Shown: positions 1 to 7,723, numbered from the stretch's first letter. The stretch: 12,538 nt of DNA from Nitrososphaerota archaeon (GCA_029460375.1 JARPAQ010000045.1:1-12538); one strand, 5' to 3'. Notes: generated from the letters alone by a model not told the origin. Program-made: numbers and translations.

Positions 1-80
1 AAATACACGAACAGAACCTCGGAAAGCAAAGATTTTATAGATAGGATAAGAACCAACAAAAAGAAGGAGAACTAATCACC

Positions 81-86
81 TTATAG
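81..86 (+). promoter_or_regulatory. candidate TATA box for the membrane-protein/AAA-Lon operon
   Basis: TTATAG lies about 37 bp upstream of the TTG start at 121. That would place transcription start near 110 and give a leader of roughly 10 nt, a common archaeal arrangement. A second TATA-like stretch (TTTATAGATA, about 33-42) lies further upstream and could be an alternative. An AAGGAGAA run at about 63-69 looks like a Shine-Dalgarno sequence but is too far from the start to serve it. This is pattern reading only. Confidence 0.35.
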
Positions 87-120
87 CCGTTTTATTCTTT
101 TACAACAAAGTGATAAAGAA

Positions 121-1407
121 TTGAGGAATCGATTATCTAAAAGAACGGCTTTGCTCTTCGGATATGTTTTGATATTTATTTTGGGCTCTCATTTTTTCTT
201 ACTCGCAGCTGACGCCCTTGTCTATCAGCCTGGAGTGAAACCAGGGATGTGGATGAAATATGAGTTCTTACACTACTCTGATATCAAGGAAGCTAATGTC
301 ACAGTGACAGCGGTTGAAGGCAATCTAGTTACATTGAATACCGTGTCTATATACAATGATGGTACTACAATAGAAGAAAACCACACTATCAATGTCGAAC
401 GCGGTGACAAAACTACACTGGTACCGACCGATAAAGTTGATGGATGGGAATCTATTCACGGAACCAATATCATCATGGCTGTAAATGATCACATGGAGAT
501 AATCATGGTGCCAAACGACGGCTTCGCTGAGTTTGGCTACACTTTTCAGGAGCCTTTGGATCTAAGTGAGTTGTCTTACTTTTACTACTTTATCTCTATA
601 GCCGACATCGTTGAAGGGGAGAAATACACGTTATGGATGACGGATGTTAATGGCCAAAGCAAATTTTTCCCTGTTCAATTCGATGTGGATGATCCTAGGA
701 AGTCTAAATTCGTCGTGTGGGATAAAATAGAGTGGTTCAACTTTGATACCATACCATTAGAGGAGATTGATAGAGCACAGATAAGTAGTATAAGCCTAGT
801 GTATGATGGCAATTCTACGCGAACTGTTAAGCTGAGAAACTTTGAGACGGATCAGCCGCTGGACCATGGTTTCGGATTCTTCAAGTATTTTGTCGTTTCA
901 GCTGGTCTTGTTAATGGTGACCTGATATATCCTGATGTAGCCAGTGTGATAAACGAAGAGCTGCCAAACGATGATCAGCCGGAGCCTATTATTCTTCAGC
1001 ATAGCTATAGAGACTTTATTGTTTCGTTCGCAGATTGTGATGGCGGCTTTTGCAGTTCGGCATATACATACGACAAGGAAACAGGCATACTTACTAGGTT
1101 TTGGACGGCTCAGTCTGGCATACAGATCCAGCTAGTAGATCAAAAGAATGTCTGGTCTCCGCCCAATGTAGGATTGTTAGCCCTCGCGTTAGTACATGAA
1201 GGATGGATAAACTACATTCTACCCAACATCTGGTACATCGTGGGTATAATTTCAATCTATATTATCGGGTATGCTGGGACAGCCATCTACGACAAATGGA
1301 AGCGAGGGACGCTATCTCTAGGGATGATGAAACAATGGTGGCCCTTCCTCGTAATACTTCTAATCATATTTCTCCTTGGAGAAGCAATTCGTCGAATAGG
1401 GATATGA
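121..1407 (+). CDS. membrane-anchored protein of unknown family with large extracytoplasmic domain; probable partner of the AAA-Lon protease
   Basis: I do not recognise a named family. The 428-residue product has a basic N-terminus (RNRLSKR), a hydrophobic segment at about 10-30 (signal peptide or anchor), a mainly beta-looking domain at about 33-345, and two further hydrophobic spans at about 369-390 and 406-423. The loop between those spans (DKWKRG...MMKQ) is positively charged. The positive-inside rule puts that loop in the cytoplasm and the large domain outside. Motifs such as PGMWMKYEF (about 41-49), AGLVNGDLIY (261-270) and YDKETGIL (317-324) resemble a style seen in secreted archaeal hypothetical proteins; that is an impression, not a family assignment. 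Two cysteines, C306 and C311, lie close together. The start is TTG, and no other in-frame start precedes the hydrophobic segment. Its stop is 6 nt before the AAA-Lon-metalloprotease gene, so co-transcription and a role as membrane dock or substrate receptor are likely, by inference from position. Confidence 0.85.
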   Translation: MRNRLSKRTALLFGYVLIFILGSHFFLLAADALVYQPGVKPGMWMKYEFLHYSDIKEANVTVTAVEGNLVTLNTVSIYNDGTTIEENHTINVERGDKTTLVPTDKVDGWESIHGTNIIMAVNDHMEIIMVPNDGFAEFGYTFQEPLDLSELSYFYYFISIADIVEGEKYTLWMTDVNGQSKFFPVQFDVDDPRKSKFVVWDKIEWFNFDTIPLEEIDRAQISSISLVYDGNSTRTVKLRNFETDQPLDHGFGFFKYFVVSAGLVNGDLIYPDVASVINEELPNDDQPEPIILQHSYRDFIVSFADCDGGFCSSAYTYDKETGILTRFWTAQSGIQIQLVDQKNVWSPPNVGLLALALVHEGWINYILPNIWYIVGIISIYIIGYAGTAIYDKWKRGTLSLGMMKQWWPFLVILLIIFLLGEAIRRIGI

Positions 1408-1413
1408 TGAAAA

Positions 1414-4400
1414 ATGAAGGACAGCGAGCTCGTCGACGAGGTTCAATTCTCCCAATTCATCTGGGCGAGACACAGATGGTTCAGGATACTCTTCCATATT
1501 CCTCTACTGCTCACCAGCAAAGACTACAGAGCCTTCAGATTTCTTAAGCTATCAAAGGCGAAACGGACGAAGAAGGCCGAAAAATGGTTAAAGAAATTCA
1601 GAAAAGATCCAAGATATCCCCGAGTCACCTTAGATCAAGTTGTGGGACGAGACGATGTGGTCTCTTTGTTGATAGATTCGATAGATTACCATATACTACG
1701 CCTACAGGATAACGACCCGCAGTTTGCAAAGATGTACACGACGCCGCCACCAAAGGTATTCATACTGGAAAGCGATCCAGGATGGGGCAAAAAATTCCTC
1801 ACCAAAGCGATCCAGAGGGAATCTTTAGAGCGTAGTGTCAAAGAGGGGATCAAGGCTGTCCCTGAAACGCTGAAGTCCTCGGACATATCATCTTGGCTTA
1901 TGGGTGTATCTGAGAAACAACTGGAGAATAGGATGAACTCCATATTTTCGACACCCACGGTATTATTCATCGAACAGGCGCAGGCGTTTTCAGAAAAGCC
2001 TCACGGCTTGATTGGCGATATAGACCGAGAAAGCCAGAGAATCGGCGAGGCTTTGGAGAGATCATTGGAGCGTCTGAAGGAAAATCCGATAAGAGCGATC
2101 GCTATCCTTTCAACCAACAACTTTGCGAATATGCCGGAAACACTCAGACTGATTGCCGAGAGAATAAACCTGAACGGCATGAAGGAAGAGGCCATCATTG
2201 AAATCTGCAGGAGGAGATCTGAAGAAAGTGGAATCGACATCGAGCCGAAAAAACTATTCCAAGCTTTATCACAAGCATTGAGAACAGTCGGCAAAATCGA
2301 ATTAACACCTTCTGACATCAATAAGGCATTCATACTGTCAACGAACAAGGTACAGGCACCTTTCAGGGAGGCTGTGCGAAAGCGGGTAAGGGGCAAAGTG
2401 ATCGGTGAACCTCCGAAGCCCACTATAGAAGATTTCATCTCAGTCGCACCTGATGTGGCCGCCTACACAGAGGAAGAAGTCTCGACTATGGTGAAAGAAA
2501 CACGGCAGTTCACTAGGCCTACAGAGAGGTATGGAGACGTAGGTGGCTTACACGATGTCATCGGAAGAGTGATAACAGAGATTAAAGTCGCTCTAAACCC
2601 AAATCTGGGTAAACAGTTGGGGTATGAGCCTCCGATAGGCTTTCTATTCTACGGCCCCCCGGGTTCTGGAAAGACGCTTCTGGCAAAGGCGATAGCTGGA
2701 GGAGAGGGGGCGAAGATCAGGGTTGTGAGCGGATCGGAGGTGTATCAGAAGGAGGTCGGGGAGACTGAGAGAAACATTCGAAGTGTATTCAGCGAGGCGA
2801 GGAAAGAGGCGCCTAGCATCATCATCTGGGATGAGATAGATGCTGTAGCGGTTAAGAGAGGGTCACGGTTAGGCGACCCCGTTCATGCGCCGGCGACGAC
2901 GATACTGCTGAGCGAGTTGGAGGGGCTCAAGTCGGGGGGAGGAAAGGTGTTGTTCATTGGTATCACGAATAGGAGGGACATTATTGATGAGGCGTTGCTA
3001 AATCGTCTGTTGTCGATAGAATTCACTTACCCAAAGAATGCTGAAGAAAGAAGGGAGGTTATTGAAGTTCATTTACGGAAGACGCAGCCATTCTTGTCGA
3101 AGGATGTGACGCTCGACAAAGTTATGGAATTATTTTTGCAGAGGACGTTCTCTCCTCGAGTTGTATCATACACGCTTAGGTCAGCCATAGCTGAGCGGAC
3201 AAAAGAGGTTGTGGCAAGCCAAGAAATACTAGATGCTTTGAAGAAAAAAGATCAGGACAAGCTCAAAACAATAAGGGAAAACTACAGAGAACAGCTAGCC
3301 CACATAGAGGATGAGGCCAAAAAAGAAAAAGTGAAGATAGAAGATCTGTACAAAAGAGTCGCGGCTGCAGCGGAGAACCCGATGTCGTATCCATTGACAT
3401 TGTTCCATCTTAAAAGAGCTTTCGAGATGGCGGTGAAAAGCGAGGAGTTCGAGGAACTGAAGGAGATGCAGAGAATTTACAGAGGCACTGGACTGGAAGT
3501 TGGAAAGGCCTATGGACTGGCTACCGCCGAGGGTGAAGATGAGCGAAGAGGGCTGATAATTATAGTGGAGTCCGATATATTTCCTAGATCTAATAGGGGG
3601 GAAAACCTGCTAGTCTTGGGCACGGTCAATGAATCGGTCAAGGAAAGCGCCAAGGTGGCTGTAGAGTTTCTCCGCAGGTATTATCCGAACATAAATAACT
3701 ATGACATTGATCTCCATATAATCAGCCCAGCTGAAGGTGCAGTTAAAGAGGAACTCAAACTTTGGGGGCCATCAGCAGGCATGGCGATCGCTGTTTCAAT
3801 CGCATCAGCTATCTGGAACATCTCGATTAGTCCAAATGCCTGTATGACTGGTAAGATAGAGCTAAAGAGCGGCTTGGCCGGTCTGGTGGGAGGCATCCAT
3901 CCGAAGAAAGGATCAGGTAAGATAGACATAGCGGCGGATGAGAAATTCAAGAGTGTGATAATTCCGGTGCAGGGGTATGAAAAGCTGCTGAAAGACTACA
4001 AGGAGTATGTTGACGCAATAAAGAATAAAGGAACAGAAATTGTCGCCGGCAGAGACTTCTTTGACTACCTGAGCACCGCTGCGGAGCTACCTAAAGAGGA
4101 AGTGATCAAGAGACTTAGAGTCGCCCCAGATGGCTTGGAGGCTCAAAAAACGGTGGTGGGGGGAAGATATAGTATAGTGGACTACTCTAAATTTCTATCA
4201 GAGAGGGAATATGCTCAGCATGTTGTTTCTCTAGCCGATGATGTTATGTCAAAGGTGAGGTCAATCCACTCAGGGCGGAACCCCGAGGAAGAGATTACAT
4301 TTGTTTTAGAACGTAACCAAAACTGGCCCGCAGCCACTGATGGGAAGAGGGTGTTTCTAAACCTGGATCACTTCGATAAAATCGCAGATGTTTACGGGAG

Positions 4401-4776
4401 TAGAGAAGCGGATGATGGGGCAATAGTGCACGAGATTGATCACGCGATCTTATGGGCGCCCAGATACGATAAATCTACATCTTGGCTCATTGAAGGAATC
4501 GCCGATTATGTTAGAGACAAGCTGGGATACAAGAGATCTCCGAAGGGGCCATTTCCAGGATCTTACCCTCACTATGAAGAAGGTAAGGCTCTGTCATCTT
4601 TTCAAACGACTGCCCACTTCCTGATGTTTCTTGAGAAACTTCACCCTAAGATAGTCAGAGAGTTGGCCCAAGCATTAATAAATGAAACATATAGCAAGAA
4701 AATCTTCGAGAAACTTTTCGGGAAATCCCTCCAAGAATTAGTTAAGATGTACAGGGAAGAAGAGAAACGGAGATAA
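1414..4776 (+). CDS. tandem AAA / Lon (S16) protease / BSP-like HExxH metallopeptidase fusion protein
   Basis: A 1120-residue multidomain protein, probably an ATP-driven proteolytic machine. Residues 1-65 are basic with a short hydrophobic patch but no clear membrane span. AAA-1 (about 75-330) is degenerate: the P-loop at 120-127 reads SDPGWGKK, with K126 kept but the Ser/Thr replaced by Lys, and Walker B ends E187-Q188 instead of DE. AAA-2 (about 375-545) is CDC48-like: Walker A GPPGSGKT at 414-421, Walker B D473-E474, sensor-1 N519. A helical, charged linker (about 575-690) leads to a Lon protease domain (about 690-890) with GPSAG (Ser787) and GGIHPK (Lys831) as the likely catalytic dyad. 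Residues about 919-1116 resemble the plant basic secretory protein family (clan MA): HEIDH at 1006-1010, and WLIEGIADYV with E1027 as probable third zinc ligand. The gene follows the membrane-protein gene by 6 nt. It is far longer than archaeal LonB (about 620-650 residues). Domain calls are strong for AAA-2 and Lon, good for the HExxH domain. Substrates are unknown. Confidence 0.93.
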   Translation: MKDSELVDEVQFSQFIWARHRWFRILFHIPLLLTSKDYRAFRFLKLSKAKRTKKAEKWLKKFRKDPRYPRVTLDQVVGRDDVVSLLIDSIDYHILRLQDNDPQFAKMYTTPPPKVFILESDPGWGKKFLTKAIQRESLERSVKEGIKAVPETLKSSDISSWLMGVSEKQLENRMNSIFSTPTVLFIEQAQAFSEKPHGLIGDIDRESQRIGEALERSLERLKENPIRAIAILSTNNFANMPETLRLIAERINLNGMKEEAIIEICRRRSEESGIDIEPKKLFQALSQALRTVGKIELTPSDINKAFILSTNKVQAPFREAVRKRVRGKVIGEPPKPTIEDFISVAPDVAAYTEEEVSTMVKETRQFTRPTERYGDVGGLHDVIGRVITEIKVALNPNLGKQLGYEPPIGFLFYGPPGSGKTLLAKAIAGGEGAKIRVVSGSEVYQKEVGETERNIRSVFSEARKEAPSIIIWDEIDAVAVKRGSRLGDPVHAPATTILLSELEGLKSGGGKVLFIGITNRRDIIDEALLNRLLSIEFTYPKNAEERREVIEVHLRKTQPFLSKDVTLDKVMELFLQRTFSPRVVSYTLRSAIAERTKEVVASQEILDALKKKDQDKLKTIRENYREQLAHIEDEAKKEKVKIEDLYKRVAAAAENPMSYPLTLFHLKRAFEMAVKSEEFEELKEMQRIYRGTGLEVGKAYGLATAEGEDERRGLIIIVESDIFPRSNRGENLLVLGTVNESVKESAKVAVEFLRRYYPNINNYDIDLHIISPAEGAVKEELKLWGPSAGMAIAVSIASAIWNISISPNACMTGKIELKSGLAGLVGGIHPKKGSGKIDIAADEKFKSVIIPVQGYEKLLKDYKEYVDAIKNKGTEIVAGRDFFDYLSTAAELPKEEVIKRLRVAPDGLEAQKTVVGGRYSIVDYSKFLSEREYAQHVVSLADDVMSKVRSIHSGRNPEEEITFVLERNQNWPAATDGKRVFLNLDHFDKIADVYGSREADDGAIVHEIDHAILWAPRYDKSTSWLIEGIADYVRDKLGYKRSPKGPFPGSYPHYEEGKALSSFQTTAHFLMFLEKLHPKIVRELAQALINETYSKKIFEKLFGKSLQELVKMYREEEKRR

Positions 4777-4830
4777 CTCGTTCGACAGATAAACAGTCAA
4801 CTTAATTGTAACGCTGCTGAAACCCTACCT

Positions 4831-5841
4831 TCAGAAAACCTTGATCTCCGATAGAGGTCTTATCTCCTTCACCTCAGGATTGAATAAGTAGGGTGGCTCC
4901 TCACCTTTCAAGACGGCCAGCAGGTTTTTAGCTGTGATCTCGGACATAAGGCTTCGGGTCTGATGAGTTGCGCTGCCTATGTGCGGCGACAACACAGTGT
5001 TCTTCAGCTTCAAGAGGGGACTGTCGGCCGGAAGGGGCTCAGTTGAATATACGTCAAGGCCTGCACCTGCAATCCAGCCTTTCTCAAGAGCCTCAGCCAG
5101 AGCATCTTCATCGACGACCTGTCCTCTAGAAGTGTTGATCAGCACCGCGTTCTTCTTCATCAACCCAAGCTTCTGGCGATCTATGATTTGCCGAGTCTTT
5201 TCTGTAAACGGGATGTGAAGAGACACAAAGTCGCTCTCCTTCAAAAGATCATCAAGAGATCTATATTCCGCATTGAGCTTCTTCTCTTTTTCTGGCGAGC
5301 GGGTGCGGCTGTGGTACAGAACCTTCATCCGGAAGCCTAATGCTCTCTCAGCTACTGCGCTACCTATTCTGCCTAAACCTACTATCCCTAGGGTTTTGCC
5401 GTATGCTTCTTCTCCTAGAAGCATAGTGGGTGACCACCCGATCTTCCATTCGCCGTTTCGAACATACCTGTCTGCTTCTGATATGCGTCTTGCCGCTGCC
5501 ATCATGAGGGTGAAGGCCAGATCGGCTGTAGCTTGGGTCAGGACTCCAGGAGTGTATGTTACATAGATGCCTCTTCGGGTCGCTTCAGCAGTATCTATGT
5601 GATCTACTCCCACGCTGAATGATGAAATGACTTTTAGGCTTGGTGCCGCGCCGATGACTTCAGAGTCTATTCTGTCGGTCAGCATACAGAGCAGCCCGTC
5701 TTTTCCTCTGATATTTCGGATAAGTTCTTCTCTGCTAGGTGGTTCCTCGCCTTGGTGGACGGTTACTTCGCATCTGCTCGATAGAAGTTCTAGTCCTGGC
5801 TGCAGTGTTCTTCGTGTTACGTATACTCTTGGCTTGATCAT
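4831..5841 (-). CDS. gyaR: D-isomer-specific 2-hydroxyacid dehydrogenase, GyaR-type glyoxylate/hydroxypyruvate reductase
   Basis: A 336-residue cytosolic oxidoreductase expected to reduce glyoxylate or hydroxypyruvate to the D-hydroxyacid with NAD(P)H. The length fits the family. The Rossmann motif is GLGRIG (155-160). The catalytic triad is visible: Arg239 in NTSRGQVVDE, Glu268 in GLDVYSTEP, and His287 in SPHIGS. After the second Rossmann strand the sequence reads YHSRTR (176-181), with Ser-Arg instead of an acidic residue, which in this family usually indicates preference for NADPH. Related enzymes (phosphoglycerate, formate or D-lactate dehydrogenases) share the fold. The lack of C-terminal ACT-type domains argues against a long-form SerA, and overall similarity favours GyaR. 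It is the last gene of a minus-strand run, 42 nt after the zinc-finger gene. A TATAAAG in that gap is too close to the ATG to be its promoter, so read-through from upstream is likely. The symbol is by similarity; the substrate is not proven. Confidence 0.9.
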   Translation of the reverse strand: MIKPRVYVTRRTLQPGLELLSSRCEVTVHQGEEPPSREELIRNIRGKDGLLCMLTDRIDSEVIGAAPSLKVISSFSVGVDHIDTAEATRRGIYVTYTPGVLTQATADLAFTLMMAAARRISEADRYVRNGEWKIGWSPTMLLGEEAYGKTLGIVGLGRIGSAVAERALGFRMKVLYHSRTRSPEKEKKLNAEYRSLDDLLKESDFVSLHIPFTEKTRQIIDRQKLGLMKKNAVLINTSRGQVVDEDALAEALEKGWIAGAGLDVYSTEPLPADSPLLKLKNTVLSPHIGSATHQTRSLMSEITAKNLLAVLKGEEPPYLFNPEVKEIRPLSEIKVF

Positions 5842-5883
5842 AACTCGACGTTATCCTTTATACGGTTGCTGATAAGTCTGTGG

Positions 5884-6090
5884 CTATATTCGGCATCGTC
5901 TGCAGACGCGGACTACATCGTTATAATAATCGTATAGCCCTTGTCTGCGTGTCCTGATGAAGTACGTATGCTCTGCACATATCGAGTCTCCGCACATGAA
6001 GCATTTACGCCACTCCTTTTCATCAGGCTCTATCGTCCTGCCGCACTGTGTACATTTCAGTATCGTAACCCTTTTTTCCGTTGAAGTCAT
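5884..6090 (-). CDS. small cross-brace zinc-finger protein, FYVE-like cysteine pattern
   Basis: A 68-residue product from the ATG at 6090. A TTG at 6132 would add 14 residues but would overlap the end of the CBS gene, so the ATG is preferred. Eight probable zinc ligands are spaced C13-x2-C16, C30-x2-C33, C38-x2-H41 and C63-x2-C66. This is the order expected for a two-zinc cross-brace fold (FYVE, RING, AN1-like). CFMCGDSICAEH followed at the end by VVRVCRRC recalls the CG...C and RVC elements of FYVE domains, although the basic HHCR motif for phosphoinositide binding is not present. There is no membrane span and no other domain. It lies 16 nt after the CBS-pair gene and 42 nt before gyaR, all on the minus strand. 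The function is unknown; nucleic-acid or protein binding is possible. Confidence 0.75.
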   Translation of the reverse strand: MTSTEKRVTILKCTQCGRTIEPDEKEWRKCFMCGDSICAEHTYFIRTRRQGLYDYYNDVVRVCRRCRI

Positions 6091-6106
6091 CTTCTTATCA
6101 CATCTA

Positions 6107-6517
6107 TCATATTTCAAGCGGGGCCTCAGCAATAGCTTTCACAATGTCGGCTGACGTTATCATCCCGACCAACTTACCATCATCCACTACAGGAAGCCTT
6201 CGTATGTGTAGCTGAACCATAGCTCGAGCCGCCTCCTTCAACTCATAATCTGGTCTTATCACCGTCAAGGGCGTGGACATATAATCGCCCACTCTGCCCT
6301 TCTCTAGATCTACATCTTTCGGGATCACTTTAGACAAAAGATCTCTTTCCGTAAATATCCCCTCTGGCTTTCCGCTCCGCATTATAAGTACGCTGCCGAT
6401 GCGCTTTTCACCCATAATTTTACAGGTCTCTTTCAGAGTAGTCTCAATATCTACCGAAACTACGTCGCCCACCATAGCGTCTTGAACAAGTATCATTTCA
6501 GAAGCCTCGTTACACAT
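6107..6517 (-). CDS. CBS-domain pair protein
   Basis: A 136-residue stand-alone Bateman module. The first CBS repeat covers about 12-66, ending in GIFTERDLLSKVI; the second covers about 76-132, with RRLPVVDDGKLVGMITSADIV. No catalytic or membrane domain is attached, which is typical of many archaeal CBS-pair proteins. In the family such pairs bind adenosyl ligands (AMP, ATP, SAM) or NADH and regulate a partner protein; the ligand here cannot be read from the sequence. The start is ATG at 6517; a second in-frame ATG eight codons in (6496) is also possible. It lies 30 nt after the CPBP protease gene and just before the zinc-finger gene, suggesting one transcript. Confidence 0.9.
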   Translation of the reverse strand: MCNEASEMILVQDAMVGDVVSVDIETTLKETCKIMGEKRIGSVLIMRSGKPEGIFTERDLLSKVIPKDVDLEKGRVGDYMSTPLTVIRPDYELKEAARAMVQLHIRRLPVVDDGKLVGMITSADIVKAIAEAPLEI

Positions 6518-6547
6518 GATGAGAAAACTGGTCTACATATTAACATT

Positions 6548-7648
6548 TCACAGCTTAACTGGCTTCTCGATCTTCAGGAATCTAGTGACTCTAGGGATAA
6601 GTAGGTAGAAGAAAAGGACTGTTAATCCGAAGCTCAAAGGCCTCCACGGATCTCCTAGAAAGATGAACGAAGTCTGTGACGAAGTAGCTGTCAAAGATGT
6701 GAAGGTATTCCATAACCCATGAATAAAGATAGGTAAAATAAGGCTCTTAGTAGAACGGTACGCCACACCCAGAACGATTCCCGAGAGACTTGTAAACAGC
6801 ATATAGGACGCAGCGTATGCTACTGCAAAGACAGGGGTTCCAATAAAAGGTATGCCCCACACCGTATGCCAAAGGCCGAACAGAACGGCAGAGTATACCA
6901 GTGCTTTACTGGATCCTAAAACCTTCTCGGCGCTCCCTTGAAGATAACCCCTAAAGAGCAGCTCCTCACTCAGAGCCGACAGTAGAAAAGACGTTGCAAG
7001 AATCCAAGCGAGATCATAGACTCCATATAACGCTGGAACAAGCGTCAGTGAACCGCCGAGAAATACATTAACACCACCTATATAGAACCACTGACTTAGA
7101 TAATAAAATGAAACTCCTAGAATAAGGCCGGCAAGCACATTCCCACCCCATTTAACTCTGCTTATCCCTATATCCAGTAAAGAGCGCCCTTCAACCAAAA
7201 GAACCGTAAGTATAACCAAGTAGAATATCGGTATCTTTTCAGCTGGATTATTGAAGAAGGCGATGAATAATGATCTGGCGGCCATCGCCAAGCCAAACAC
7301 AACAAGATGTCTGAGGAAAATGTTGATCGAAGGTTGACGCTCAGTCTTCTCTCTACCGAGCCTTAGACGCTGTAGAACTACCACCAAGATGCCTAGCATA
7401 ACTAGCGAAACCCCTGCCTGCCAGTATACAGCACTTTCACCCGCAGCGAGACCCACGGTAAATATCAGAAGCACTGTGGCGAGATATATCACCACAACGA
7501 GAGGCATACGGTTTTCCAACATTATCAGCCGGTGTACAGAGAGATACGGGGAATTGATTCTTATAGCTTTATCAAGATATGCACTCGAAAACTTTTCAGA
7601 TGCCGTGGATCGGAGCCAAGTTACCTCTGGCGCTCGTATAAATGGCAT
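6548..7648 (-). CDS. CPBP family intramembrane glutamic protease (CAAX/Rce1-like)
   Basis: A polytopic membrane protein of 366 residues. All signature motifs of the CPBP/Abi family are present: EEL-LFRG with E228, E229 and R233; FGLWH (F257, H261); and HGLWN (H310, N314). Rce1 homologues cleave substrates inside the membrane with the EE/H/H centre. About eight hydrophobic spans can be seen from residue 49 onward, including about 49-68, 76-92, 110-130, 140-153, 172-190 and 213-226. The start is uncertain. The ATG at 7648 gives a 42-residue soluble extension; the ATG at 7522 (Met43) begins directly before the first membrane span and has a TATA-like CTATAAG about 43 bp upstream. The longer form has a TATATC inside an inverted repeat at 7684-7722. 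It heads the minus-strand run of CBS, zinc-finger and gyaR genes. The substrate is unknown. Confidence 0.9.
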   Translation of the reverse strand: MPFIRAPEVTWLRSTASEKFSSAYLDKAIRINSPYLSVHRLIMLENRMPLVVVIYLATVLLIFTVGLAAGESAVYWQAGVSLVMLGILVVVLQRLRLGREKTERQPSINIFLRHLVVFGLAMAARSLFIAFFNNPAEKIPIFYLVILTVLLVEGRSLLDIGISRVKWGGNVLAGLILGVSFYYLSQWFYIGGVNVFLGGSLTLVPALYGVYDLAWILATSFLLSALSEELLFRGYLQGSAEKVLGSSKALVYSAVLFGLWHTVWGIPFIGTPVFAVAYAASYMLFTSLSGIVLGVAYRSTKSLILPIFIHGLWNTFTSLTATSSQTSFIFLGDPWRPLSFGLTVLFFYLLIPRVTRFLKIEKPVKL

Positions 7649-7683
7649 ATATGGTGAAGAGATAATGATCTATAGGGATAACC

Positions 7684-7722
7684 GTCGACATAGAAGATAT
7701 AGTATGCTTTCGATATGTCGAC
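7684..7722. repeat. 9-bp perfect inverted repeat flanking a TATA-like element (candidate operator)
   Basis: GTCGACATA at 7684-7692 is the exact reverse complement of TATGTCGAC at 7714-7722, separated by 21 bp. The arms are centred 30 bp apart, close to three helical turns. The spacer holds GATATAGTAT (about 7696-7705), readable as a TATA element in either direction. A dimeric regulator could grip both arms and block TBP. No matching copy was noticed elsewhere in the window. Confidence 0.5.
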
Positions 7723-7723
7723 C

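Noticed and set aside
1477..1515. hydrophobic patch near the N-terminus of the AAA-Lon protein considered as a membrane anchor
   Set aside because: The run is broken by Arg, His and Pro and is too short for a confident transmembrane helix.
1203..1547. 114-residue plus-strand ORF spanning the membrane-protein/AAA gene junction
   Set aside because: It overlaps two well-supported genes in another frame and has no recognisable motif.
2001..2438. 145-residue minus-strand ORF opposite the first AAA domain
   Set aside because: It is the antisense shadow of a gene whose domain motifs are clear on the plus strand.
5855..5863. TATAAAG on the minus strand just upstream of gyaR considered as its promoter
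   Set aside because: It lies only about 15-20 bp before the ATG, so transcription would start inside the coding region.
4979..5872. several plus-strand ORFs opposite the gyaR gene
   Set aside because: The minus-strand frame has Rossmann and catalytic motifs; these ORFs are low-complexity antisense readings.
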